A DNA stretch of 64,000 nt from Tubiluchus corallicola. Its lineage: Eukaryota; Priapulida; Priapulimorpha; Priapulimorphida; Tubiluchidae. A program made the position numbers and the translations under genes. Below the pieces are notes generated by a model that saw only the letters and a list, made by a program, of their open reading frames with translations, did not search any database and was not told the DNA's origin. The DNA lies in assembly GCA_030141605.1 (NCBI GenBank), contig JAQGDQ010002381.1, positions 64,001 to 128,000 on the forward strand. The letters run 5' to 3'. Shown here piece by piece: positions 53,001 through 64,000 of the stretch. How positions within the stretch are numbered: position 1 is the first letter of the stretch; every line of letters starts with the position of its first letter.

Positions 53001-55843
53001 TCATCTCAAAACGAGTGTGGCGGGACCCGAACTATTCTCACTCATCATCAGGGATAAGCCTGTACGATGAGACAGTGACCCAGCAAAAATATTCAGTACG
53101 TACAATTGCATGCGCGTGTCTTCCTCGAGAAAAGAAATGACTGAATATCGGCTGTCACCTCTCCATTAACTAACCAGATCTGGCGTTACTTAACCTTGCA
53201 GCTAAGCACGCACTGCCGGCCCTGTCTTATTTTCGGAAACATTACAACTTAAAATTCAGATGTAGTGTTTGTAGTTCTATTTCTAATGAAAGTGTGGTAA
53301 CGGTGTTTTAGTAAATACAGGTGCGTCTCAAATAATTGTCAAAAATATAAATACCTTGGCCTTTGCGCCTGTCATCACAACCGCAGTTTTCAAATTCTCC
53401 AGAACTACAGTTTCGGGTCAACGTGTACATAACTCCAGCTGAACTGATGGCATGAACAAATGAGGTTTCCCGTGTTGCTGAAAACATTGTTACTGTTTTA
53501 GCCGAATAGTCCTTTTTAAAATTATCTAGTGTAAATGTAACGTGATCAAATGAGATGTAATACGGCAATTTCATATATAATAGCATCGACGACGATAACG
53601 ATATGTGATGGTGGAGCTGCTGCTGCTGACGATGTTGATGATGGTGATGGTAGTGAAGAAAACGAAGGTGACATAATGATGATGATGATTATCCTATGTT
53701 GAAAATTGGTGTTTCATATTTGCAAGAGATTAAAAATACTGAAAATGCTGAATGCTTATCTACAAAACACTTAATCAGGCCCTATGATGTAGTAATGTAA
53801 TGTAATATAATGTAATGTAATGTAATGTAATGTAATGCAATGCAATGCAATGCAATGCAATGCAATACAATACAACACAATGCAATACAACACAATACAA
53901 TACAATACAATATAATATAACATAATATAACATAATATAACATAACATAGCATAACATAGCATAACATAACATAACATAACACAACACAACATAATATAA
54001 TATAGTATAATATAATATTTTTACCTGCAGGAACACTGTGAGAATAAAGGGGTAATGACGATCGAGGACAGTTCCATCTCTCCCAGGCAAACTGATGCTG
54101 GCACTCTTCCATCCCAATTTGTGCTCCTGCTGCCACACTCGCAGAAAACGTCAAATACGCCTGAAAACAAACGGACGAATGAAAACGAAAGAATGAGTGA
54201 ACGAATGTATTATTGATTCTATGGACGAATGAACGAGTGACTGACTGACTGACTGAATGAATGAATGAACGAATGAACGAACGAACGAACGAATGAATGA
54301 ATGAACGAACGAACGAATGAATGAATGATTGACTGACTGAATGAATGAATGAATGAATGAATGAATGAATGAATGAATGAATGAATGAATGAATGAATGA
54401 ATGAATGGAGTCGCCAAAAGAAAGAAAAAAGGAAAAGGAAAATAAAACCAATCAATCAGCTAGTAATCAGTCAATCAATTCATAGAAACATCGTTCAGCC
54501 TATAAAGCAGTACATTATTAGTCACACAAGCCACAACCAACATTACAAGCTGCTACACAACGAGAAAGTCTTTTACTAACGTGAAATGATTGTGGCGGGA
54601 ATGAAATCTCTTCAATATCAAAGATATTTTTTTAAATGAGACACTGAATCAACAGGGGTGCCTTGGCCTTAATTGTGCATCCCCCTCAAAAGAAAAGAGC
54701 TACTGTAGCATGTGACAGTATACGGGAAATTAAAGTAATAAGAAGCAGATTTCCTGCCTGTTACTCATCAGGCTCGACGATGCTTAACTTCATAACTAGT
54801 CCTGCACCTTGACCATTTAGTTATTTTCTCGGTATAATAGAACAAGTCAAAAATGAACACCAACGTTTTTCGTACAATTCCTCTGTGAAATCATATCTAA
54901 CGCTTCGGTAGCTACGTCATTAATTAACTCATTCGAGGGTTAATAAGCCAAATTTGCCAGTCGGCTAAAACTCAATAGAGTTGCGGAAATTTTTGTTTGC
55001 TATTTGCACCTCGTCGTGTGGCAGGCGCCAATTACCTTATTGTTACACCATACTCGAACACGATTCGAAGTTATTAGCCTAATTCAGCTCCCCTGAAGTT
55101 ACCGACAAGCGTGTCCAGACTTTGGCTGGTCGGATTTAGAGGCAGTGGTCAATAACTAGTATGGACCTAACAGGAGAAGCAAGCATTGCTACTTGTTGAG
55201 CAATGTATTTCCGACTTCCGGTGAAGGGGTTAATAACATTTTTTGAAATAAATACTCCAACAAAGCTTGTAATCACACAGGAATAGATATTAATCTAAAT
55301 TAAGTACAGCTTGGAATGTTGCTGTAAGAAAACTTTGGAATTTACTGTTTAGATCACACAAATACTGTCTTCCTTTTATATGTGATATCGTTCCGCCAGT
55401 TAAACAGTTACAGAAACCGTTTGTTAAATTTACCATAGTTGTTTAAATAGTGAAAATCGCATAGCCAATTTTTTTACACACAATTCTCGATTTCATGGCT
55501 CTTGTAATGGGTTATAATTTGTTATCTATTTGTAACGAGTACAAAACTTTTTACACAAATGAAAATTTTCTTTCTAAAGTTTTTTCCTGTACATGAGATG
55601 TAAAAAGTAATGTTAGCAAAGAACAAATACGGACTGTAAATTTCATTACCGAAGTTACTTGGGCTCTAGAACGTAATTGTTTTAATTTTCTGACAGGAAT
55701 GAGTTGTACGCCATACTAGCATATCTTACTCTCACTTAACGGTATATATTCACATTGCTTACTATTCTTGTTGACTAATGTTATTTTGCTTGTTAATCTG
55801 TTTGTTTATTTTATGTGATTGTTCCACGAGTACGAATGAAATG

Positions 55844-55916
<73 letters not shown>

Positions 55917-55957
55917 TGTGTGTGTGTATATATGTGTATATATATATATATATATAT

Positions 55958-55995
<38 letters not shown>

Positions 55996-58900
55996 CTGTT
56001 ATCTAACACATAAGATTAACGTGAGAAAGAAAGCACGTATAAGAAAGATTTAGTTTATTTAAGCTTGCTGTTTAAAAAATTAATAAAATCTTCATTAATG
56101 TTTGTTAGATTAGGTATGGCTGCACTTGATTTACCCTGCATGCTTATCAGGCTGTGCTTCACAAATAAATGTGACCAATTACAGAGCATACAGAATATTA
56201 TGCCGCAGGAATATTGAGCTTCGCTTTTTATTTTATATCTATTTACTCAACTTTAAAATCTGACTACAAAACGTCCATAGAAATGTTTTTGTTACCTCTT
56301 TTACCTCTAAAATGCTCGTCGTTTGCAGTATCGGAAAACAAAAGTTCTGAATTCCTTGTTTTCTGTTTTATTTTCCCCTTTTTGGTGATAATTTTTAGTA
56401 ATTCATTCCACAGCCTTTTCTAAGAATGTTGATTTATTCTTAATCCGAATAGTATATCAAACTATCTAAAGAAACGCTAAGTACAAAATAAAGAAAATTA
56501 CTTTTTTTACACAAAATGTACCATTATTTGTAGTACTCACAACTGAACGTCTGCCTCTGTAAATACAAATTGCAGAAATTAACTAAAATCATTTTTGTAT
56601 ATTAATCGTTTCTTTAAATTTTTAATCATTTCAAAAGTGCACGAATTTCAGCTAAGCACTGATCTTTGATAACACATCGTACAGAAAAGTTTTGGCAAAT
56701 GACAGATGGCACCCTATGAAAAAACGAAAAACCAATATGTATATAAAACTAGCAAGCAAGCGTAATGAAAGGTCTAATCATTTCATCTTTCAGTTATGCT
56801 CCAGAGATTGCTCAAAAGCCGTCCAATGAATTTGGATAAAACGCACTCTGACGAAGAGAATAGTTTCAAGTTTAACAACAAACAGCAAATAAACCACTAC
56901 TGCAAATTCGTGTTCAAGAACAGATCATATTTTTACTTAGGAGACAATCAGAACAAGAAATAGCAATGGGGCCAAGAAATAACAAACAAAAACAAGAGCA
57001 CGTTGAACAAGATCGCACAGGACTTAAAATCCCAATATCCTGGTCAATGTACTAAAGCTAGACTATGGACGGATGGCTGTATCATGTCCAAACAACAAAC
57101 CATGAATACATACCGACGTTTAGAGATTATAGTGCATCCGTATTGTCAAGGTATAATAGGTGATTAACAAGACAATACTTTCCTATCATTACATATTACA
57201 CGCACCCAATGTGTTATGTTAAACATGATAATCTACCGCGAGATAATCCAGAGCCTTGAGATTAGCTTAATAAAGGCATAATGCAGAGCAGACAGGTTAT
57301 GCGGAGTCCATTCAGAATGGGATGGCTTACTGGTTTAAATGGAGTGTTTTCATCTTACTTGTGATCCAGTTTATACGGTTGCAATAGGGCACAAAAAGGA
57401 ACAAATTTTCCCACGAGAATATTTTTGCAAGGAAGTCTTTCGGGAAAAATTGGCGGTGACTTTCAGCCCGTCTTAAAAATTAGTGCATCACCAAATCATA
57501 TATTAATAAATATAATAATTAAAAAAGGTATGCCTATGTAAAATTAACTGGGTCAAATATAGTATAATTCTCATACTTTAAAAGAAGACAGAATGATTTT
57601 TCATATTCAAGTACGGTAAAAGTATACATTTTAACACAAATAATACTGCAACAGCGTTTCTGATAATTATATAATACATTAAAATCTTAATTAACAACGG
57701 GCGAGCCCAACTGTTGATTACATAAAAAACTAACGTAATTTTCAACAGCAAATACATTCCACATGAATGGAGTGTTTTCATCTTACTTGTGATCCAGTTT
57801 ATACGGTTGCAATAGGGCACAAAAAGGAACAAATTTTCCCACGAGAATATTTTTGCAAGGAAGTCTTTCGGGAAAAATTGGCGGTGACTTTCAGCCCGTC
57901 TTAAAAATTAGTGCATCACCAAATCATATATTAATAAATATAATAATTAAAAAAGGTATGCCTATGTAAAATTAACTGGGTCAAATATAGTATAATTCTC
58001 ATACTTTAAAAGAAGACAGAATGATTTTTCATATTCAAGTACGGTAAAAGTATACATTTTAACACAAATAATACTGCAACAGCGTTTCTGATAATTATAT
58101 AATACATTAAAATCTTAATTAACAACGGGCGAGCCCAACTGTTGATTACATAAAAAACTAACGTAATTTTCAACAGCAAATACATTCCACATGTTGTACG
58201 TGTTTGTAAAAGGGAAAATTGAAGTACGGTACTTCTGTATGAGATTCAGTGTGTTGTATTAAAACTCGGCAAGTTTTAAGATAAAAAAAAGTTCAAATTT
58301 CAAGTTTACCGCTGCACTCATGCATGAGCTATCGAACGTGTGTAGTTCGTCACAAACTAACACATCTGAACTGAGAAGTACAGGCGCTATTGCCCGTATA
58401 ACTAGCGTATAGTGAAATGCATGTAACAGCGAAGAACTAGTGTCAAGAACGTGAAATTGTGTTTGTGTGGTAATAATTCTTTCACGTAAGTCATTTTTGA
58501 AAAAAAGTACGTTTCCTTTCAACATTTTAAAGACTGTATTGTTTTGACTTAAAGTTTAAGATTGGATACGGTTTTGCTTTAAATTCTCTTTCATTTTTAT
58601 GATTAATACGAAAAATTTTTGAACACTAATAATGCTTAACATTTTATTTTACGTTAAAAATATGCCTTCAGTAGATGTGCATTGTGCAAACTTTATAACA
58701 CATCATAAAGGGGAACAAACGAACAAAACAAAAATCGCTAGTCTGAACAGTGAACGCCAAATCTGCATTCAGAAGGTACAACAGGCCATACTAGCTAACC
58801 TGAGTAAAATCTTAAAAGAATTTTTCCATACATTCAACATTTTCCAATTATAATTTAATTGACGTATATATACGCTGCAATTTTATATACAGATTTTTTA

Positions 58901-61133
58901 TATTAATAATTCGTATAAACTTTATTTAAAAGTTTCTAACTCGCAATTGTAGTGGCTTTTATGTTAACTAAACTTGCATGTTTTGTATTTGTAAAAAACG
59001 CACAAATTTCTCACCTTGGGACCAGTCATCAGGAAATTGTTCACCGTCCTAAAAATAAAAACAAATAGATTATTTGTTTTAGGTGTAAATTATTTGCGCA
59101 TTTCTTGTGTTAAAAATGTCGTGTTAGCTAGTATGCATGACATTGAATTGAATAGAATTTGTTGACTAACAGAGATAAAGTATATTAACAATACATCACA
59201 TACAAAGTTGTAAAGAGTTAGTCCTAATTAATAGCGGTAACGATGAGTCTAAATGGTCAGTCACACGGATAAAAACACAGGCTTACAATGAACGAAGTGA
59301 TTACAACAAAATCATGTCAGATAGTTAAAAATATAAAAAGTTTAACAAATATAACACTCAATTAAAGAACTCAATTGAAGAACAAAATTTATAAGACTTA
59401 TTTGTAGACAACTGTAGCATCAAATGATATAAGAACAGATTGAAGCTGTCATGTGGATACTCGATTGCTGGATACTGGATCGCCTAATATTGTTACGCAT
59501 ATCATGATGCTATAAACGTTATTAATATATTATATCAACTGCTATAGCTAAACTACGTTTACGTTTTTCTTATGCTTTAAAAACGAATATTCTGGGGAGG
59601 AAGTATCCAAAATCTGCGCTATAATTTAAAAAAAAATAACTCGAAGGTTTTGCGTACTGCTAGGGCAAAGTAAACGGTTTTAAAGTCGTACTTGTTGTTT
59701 GTTAAAATGCTTCTCATAACAATAAATAATAATTATAACTTAGAACGCCAATTATAAATTAATTGCTATTAGTACGGCAGTATCTAAAGTTTGCATACGA
59801 GATGAATTTTATTTAACTGATAAAATGTACAACCAGGGAAGAAAACTTAGCCTATTTAAATGGTGAAAAAAAATTCTCAATTTCGTTAACTTTTCAGTTA
59901 TTTCGATTTTATAATGGTAAAAAATTTCGAATTATTTGAGCAAATTTCAAACCAATTCTTTGATCTGCTTTGTTTCACATGTTCTTTTATTTTAGGAAAT
60001 TTAACTACGCCTTTTTGTAATTGTCATAGTGTAAAATGTGGTGATATTCATAATCAAAATTCTACATTTATTCTAGATTTACCCACAGTTGTATTCATTA
60101 ATCAAAGAGGTTACTAATGTCACTGTGTTTGTACCGACTAATGACTTTTACCGAGTAAATATAAAGTTTGGTACTTTGGTGAATTTATCTGCCAACCTTG
60201 CTTTTTAAGACTTACTAAATACATCACAATAAGTTTATGAAAATGTATGACGGCTTTGGCTTACCTGCACGCACGAATGTTAATTAGGCTGTTTATATAA
60301 ATATGGCCAATTAGAGATCATACAGGACTATATTCCAAGAATATCGAGGTTTGGTTTTTATTTTATATCCGTTTACTTAACCTAATTTTGTCTATGAAAC
60401 GTCAATAGAAACGTTTTCGTCATCACTTTTAGCCCTTTGACAAAATCCGCGTCATTTGCAATATTGAAAGTCTAAGTCTATATGCAATATGCAATAGTTT
60501 AAGTGACAAGAACTTTTTCTTTTTTTCTCGTTTCATTATTTTATTGATGAAATAACTAATAGTTGGTTTCACAATTTTTTCTCCTATAGTTATTTTATTC
60601 TTAATAAAATAAATCCAAATTGTATATCAAAATTAGGTTGTAAAAATACGCGGGAGTACAAATACTCAAGTTGTAAATCGAACGTACAAAATAAAGAAAA
60701 TTATTTGACTGTTTATATAATTATTTATATCAGTCAAAAGTCAACATATGCAAGCTTCGCACTGTAAACGCAAATTACAAAACCTGACTGAAATTAATTT
60801 CGTGTATTAATCTTTTCTTAAATTGTAAAAATAACATTTAATTTTAAATAATCTAATTACTATTTTCCTACCAATAATAATAAATGTCGAAAAGCGAATA
60901 TCTTTGGGATTAACGAATTAATCACCTAGAAAACTAAACATTATTACACAATGAAGCAAATTTTTATATATGTACGAAGACAGGTGTATAAACATTTTCG
61001 CACAAACGCCCTTTTAAAATATTTAAAAAACTAGTAGAGTGACAAAAACTTACCATGAATACGCACTCAAACTACAAAAAGATATTAAAAGCAGCGTTTC
61101 ATGCAACACTTTTAAGTGTCGATATTTGCACAT
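50028..61133 (-). CDS. Wnt8: Wnt8-subfamily secreted signalling protein, 336 aa, seven exons
   Basis: Minus-strand exons are 61133-61054, 59048-59015, 54160-54025, 53477-53355, 52579-52437, 51875-51605 and 50251-50028; all phases agree (1011 nt). Exon 1 encodes a signal peptide ([11 protein letters not shown]). Next come [25 protein letters not shown], then [31 protein letters not shown] and CGCDD. Wnt8-type [20 protein letters not shown] and LHNNKAGR follow. The lipidated Ser is in [10 protein letters not shown] (Ser188). The C-terminal cysteine domain ends [17 protein letters not shown]. Wnt8 acts through Frizzled receptors and beta-catenin in early patterning. A noncoding first exon may end at 61291 (donor gtaagt) with an acceptor about 40 bp before the ATG. 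Confidence 0.93.
50781..51340. repeat. (AAAGT)n microsatellite, about 110 copies
   Basis: Almost uninterrupted aaagt units with a short variant island (51015-51060), then degenerate units to about 51560. It occupies the 5' part of Wnt8 intron 6, and the degenerate edge reaches within about 40 bp of the donor at 51604. Confidence 0.98.
52686..52840. repeat. (ACTAA)n microsatellite
   Basis: About 29 pentanucleotide copies in Wnt8 intron 4. Confidence 0.98.
53785..54018. repeat. Compound pentanucleotide tract
   Basis: Successive blocks of taatg, caatg, caata, aacac, ataac and ataat units. It ends within 10 bp of the donor of the Wnt8 third exon (54024), so it forms the 5' end of intron 3. Confidence 0.95.
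54238..54408. repeat. (GAAT)n / (GAAC)n microsatellite
   Basis: Tetranucleotide units gaat, gaac and gact, just upstream of the Wnt8 third exon in intron 2. Confidence 0.97.
54409..55840. other. Wnt8 intron 2, nothing recognised
   Basis: Intronic sequence without exon, RNA or transposon signatures that I can support. Confidence 0.45.
55845..55995. repeat. (TA)n / (TG)n tract
   Basis: Alternating ta and tg runs in Wnt8 intron 2. Confidence 0.97.
56120..56640. repeat. Diverged noncoding block, copy 1 (Wnt8 intron 2)
   Basis: Shares ordered blocks with 60270-60830: ttttattttatatc, tttact(c/t)aac, (a/t)atagaaa(t/c)g, gtacaaaataaagaaaatta and tgtatattaatc. No ORF is conserved. It could be an old transposon or a local duplication. 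Confidence 0.6.
57339..58193. repeat. Perfect-looking 427-bp tandem duplication
   Basis: 57339-57765 and 57767-58193 read the same base for base as far as I can compare by eye. Each copy contains unique sequence plus the left part of the dispersed repeat found at 29535 and 43964. The duplication therefore came after that repeat inserted. It lies in Wnt8 intron 2. Confidence 0.9.
58013..58580 (+). repeat. Dispersed 570-600-bp repeat, copy 3
   Basis: Same order of blocks as copies 1 and 2 (gatttttcatattcaag, aacgggcgagcccaac, ggtaataattctttcacg). Its left part is also present in the preceding tandem copy. Confidence 0.75.
60270..60830. repeat. Diverged noncoding block, copy 2 (Wnt8 intron 1)
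   Basis: Counterpart of 56120-56640, about 4.2 kb away on the other side of Wnt8 exon 2 and in the same orientation. Confidence 0.6.
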
Positions 61134-62119
61134 CGTAATTGTTCACAGATAATTAACTTCGTTTTTCTGTAAATATTTTTTAACAAATTGATATTATCTT
61201 CTTCTGCTAATTAATCAACTTGATATCAGTTGTTTCTTTCACCTGATAAGAATCAACATGCAATTTATCACCTACTGACACCCAACTTACCTGGACCAGA
61301 AGGAGGAGTCAGATACCTTCTTAACCAATCACGTCCTGGCGGCATTGATTAGAACAAAGGCAACACCTATCAATAACAAAAATAGCTGACGCCGATTCCA
61401 TAAAGGCACGCTTTCAACTCACAGGTACGGCAGGTAAGTTGTTTTTGTATTGTTCCAGCAAAGAGCATCCTTTCCCTTTTTGACCGTATGGGTCTTTTGT
61501 CGGAATCTCGGCACCTTTGATGTTTACTTTATTATATATACCTGTACTATATGCTCACCATATTTTTGTCTCTTACGTAAAAAAATGGCCGTGTGTCATA
61601 GTCAGCTTTTGATATGATCAGAGCCACTGTTTATTAAATTTCTTATTGTAGTAATTATGTAGGCCTAAATGTAGCTTTGGTGGATTTTGATTTTAACTCT
61701 TATATTATACGTGATTACGTGCCTCAGTTACCCATTGTTAGTGTAGTTAAATATGTGGGCATTCAACTTAACACAAAATCTTGCAGAGTAAATTTGTTAA
61801 AGTTCAAATATTTGTTTTATAATCCAGGTATAGTCATTTGAATTCGATTATAAATCACTTACAAATTAATAAATTTTAAAAATTAAACTTGACTGAAAGG
61901 CAGAAAATGTGAAAAAGTCGAGATTGAGATTAGACTTATGCTTAAGCGTTACACCAGGCAATCCTTAGGAACGTAGCAGATTTTAAATAATTATTAATGG
62001 CTCATAAGTTAATTATTAGTATTTAATCAATTACACATTGAATTAGTCTCTTAAAGTTCACGTGTTTAGTAGTTGCTAAACTAATAGAATTAAACTAAGG
62101 CCTATCATGATCACAAGAA
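61134..62119. promoter_or_regulatory. Wnt8 upstream region
   Basis: Expected to hold the Wnt8 promoter. A donor-like gtaagt at 61290 (minus) and an acceptor-like tatttacag about 40 bp before the ATG suggest a 5' untranslated exon with a short intron. On the plus strand cggcag/gtaagt near 61432 is also donor-like, but no coding accompanies it. No TATA box could be tied to either. Confidence 0.35.
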
Positions 62120-62190
62120 GCTTCATGATCTAGTGGACATAGCGTTCGATTTGTAATACAAAGGACCTCGGTTCAAATCCACGCTAAATT
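62120..62190 (+). repeat. tRNA-like sequence (pseudogene or SINE head)
   Basis: A-box-like tagtggacatagcg (62131-62144) and a perfect B-box ggttcaaatcc (62170-62180) are correctly spaced. ttgtaa lies where an anticodon loop would be. The anticodon stem does not pair, so a functional tRNA is unlikely. Confidence 0.45.
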
Positions 62191-62905
62191 CTGACTAGTT
62201 CGCATTTTTCGGCCACGTGTTTTTATTTGTCAGAAACAGATTACAACTTTAATTTCTGTTGGAAGACCGCCCAGAGTCGCCATTGGGCTTGCTTAGAGCG
62301 ATTTGTAAAAAAGTCTTTGTTTCAAAAACTCAGTAATTGCCATGTTGTTTTTCCTTGGGCATATCATTTTATCAATAAAAATTTGCAAGTATCGTTCTGT
62401 ATTAAATACAATTACACTATCCACTTTCTGTAATTATATGAACTATCCCTGTAATAATACAAGTGAAACCGCGTGCTCAGAATGGCACTTGATGGCAGGT
62501 GAGGAATACAAATTCAAAGAACCTCTTATCATAAAACAAAAGCTTCCCACATCGATTAGGAAAACTTAGATACCTCACTTGCTTACTTTTTCTTTTCTCT
62601 TTCTCAATAAGAGTATACTGTTTACAGTGATCTCTACGGTGCGCATCAAAGAATTAGCGAATCTATCACGGTATTTTCTAAGCAATCACTTTCTAAGCAA
62701 TGCACCCAAGTCTAAATATGGTTAAATTTCGCAAACCGTACAAAATTAATAATGCTGCTACAGGTAAAATGAAAAAGCCATGTTTTTAATACGTAATTCA
62801 TTTTTAATTACCTTGTGCACTGTGGGTGAACAATTTAAACTAAGACATAAGTTAGTTAGCTGCACTTATGATAAGAGCGTAAACATGCAGATGTAAATTG
62901 AAAAC
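62191..62905. other. No gene seen
   Basis: Short ORFs at 62227-62569 show no recognisable domain, signal peptide or splice context. Confidence 0.45.
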
Positions 62906-62906
62906 A

Positions 62907-63033
62907 CACACACACACACACATACACACACACGCACGCGAGCACACGCACTCCCGCATACATGCACACACGGACGGACGGACGCGCACGCGCACGCGCA
63001 CGCACACGCACACACACACACGCACGCACACGC

Positions 63034-63110
<77 letters not shown>
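62907..63110. repeat. (CA)n / (CG-CA) tract
   Basis: cacaca with cgcacg-rich interruptions, ending in tatatata. High alternation gives long meaningless Cys/Val and His/Thr frames. Confidence 0.97.
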
Positions 63111-63226
63111 AACCTTTATTGTAGAAAATATACACTAGTACAGAGTGAAACAAATTACATCATATATAAAATTAGTGTATAACCAGACAGTGACAGACTG
63201 ATGAGTGCAATTGTGTCAGTCAGTTT

Positions 63227-63337
63227 AAGTTAAAAATCATAAGAATAAAAGCATTAAAATACTACATTACATATCTACAAATTTGTCTATATGTAATATA
63301 ATATTTTAATGTTTTTATTCTTATGATTTTTAACTTA
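63227..63337. mobile_element. Fold-back hairpin element
   Basis: aagttaaaaatcataagaat at the left is repeated inverted at the right (attcttatgatttttaactt), and further inside taaaat/atttta and attacatat/atatgtaat pair. About 45-bp arms around a short loop; a small palindromic MITE is likely. Confidence 0.8.
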
Positions 63338-64000
63338 GTGAAGCGTTTTAAATAAACAAATAAATAAATAAATGACTTTTATGTTCCTGCTTTCTCATTC
63401 ATGACTTTATCAAAACGTAGAAGTTCTTGCTGATTACAATACGCAGGTTTTCCTGTAATTGCTAAATTTTACCTGCATTGACAAACTTCAGCTAATTCAA
63501 GATGCACCTACAAGAGAAAAATACAAGCTAATCTGTCGCTTTGTAAATCAAGCAAAATAATAAATAAAATTTAATTGAATAATGTTGTGTCTTTCATCTC
63601 TTCTTTACAGCAGAATAACTATTAAAGTCACACTGCAATATTATTTTATGAGTAAAGATTTAGGTGTTGTTCACAGATTGCTCAAGTCTTACCTCTCCTT
63701 TATAAAATTACTAAAAAAACTGTATAGCTAAATGCTTGTCTTATCAGTATATTAAGAATTATATTATTTAGTATTATTGTCAAAGTTAGTAGATTTGTTC
63801 TTAATCAATAAGCCTAGAAATAATGAAGTTGAACTCAAATCAAAATGTATTTAACTCCTGTTGTTGATTAATAGCATTATTAACCCAATGTGTTTTTATC
63901 ATTTCATAACAATTTTGACCTGTATTTCACATAAAATCTAAATGCAATTTTTAGTTTAATCAAGACTGACCTTATTTTGTTGCCCGCTAATTAAACTACA
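63338..64000. other. No gene seen
   Basis: AT-rich sequence to the window end with no supported feature apart from a short aaataaataaataaa run near 63355. Confidence 0.5.

Noticed and set aside
61291-61345. Short ORF starting ATGCCGCCAGG on the minus strand with a gtaagt donor, considered as Wnt8 exon 1
   Set aside because: Its phase does not fit the 34-nt second exon and it lacks a hydrophobic signal; the 61133-61054 exon fits both phase and signal peptide.
62120-62190. Functional tRNA gene
   Set aside because: A- and B-box are good, but the anticodon and acceptor stems do not pair.

Overview
The window is nuclear DNA of an invertebrate animal. It is AT-rich, has GT-AG introns of a few hundred bases to about 5 kb, and is crowded with simple repeats and transposon remnants. 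The animal assignment rests on a complete seven-exon Wnt gene of the Wnt8 subfamily, a cluster of six-exon clan-2 (CYP2-like) cytochrome P450 genes, a C-type lectin exon, eukaryotic 5S rRNA genes and a BEL/Pao retrotransposon. I cannot name the phylum from sequence alone; a marine bilaterian is a reasonable guess and no more than that.

Layout. 1-4353: a 5S rDNA repeat region whose spacer also holds a degenerate 5S-like copy. It is interrupted by a broken BEL/Pao fragment (165-2230) and ends in a truncated 5S fused to a 17-bp minisatellite. 5853-7690 (minus): a small secreted Gly/Tyr-rich protein gene with a minisatellite in its intron. 8090-9240: a dead LINE. 9575-9810 (minus): 5S pseudogenes. 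10083-10306 (minus): the last exon of a C-type lectin. 11796-13390: a second 5S repeat tract. 13797-14169: a hAT-type MITE with an 8-bp target-site duplication.

14861-44845 is the P450 cluster. CYP-A (minus, 500 aa) and CYP-B (plus) are head to head with only about 340 bp between start codons. CYP-C (plus, 497 aa) follows. A and C can be followed exon by exon without a frame break. B carries a stop that truncates exon 3, although its later exons, including the heme-binding exon, are intact. CYP-C has a 37-bp tandem array made of the end of its own exon 5 plus the splice donor. All three share the same intron positions and phases, so they are tandem or inverted duplicates.

45793-47095 (minus) encodes a 74-aa secreted cysteine-rich peptide in three exons that I cannot assign to a family. 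48557-49830 holds transposon remnants. 50028-61133 (minus) is Wnt8 (336 aa), whose introns carry long pentanucleotide microsatellites, an apparently perfect 427-bp tandem duplication and two diverged copies of a noncoding block. 61134-64000 has no gene I can support.

The P450s are predicted ER-bound monooxygenases, the two small secreted proteins and the lectin are extracellular, and Wnt8 is a secreted morphogen. Nothing in the sequence suggests these genes work in one pathway; only the P450s form a functional cluster. All exon models come from reading splice signals and frame continuity by eye.
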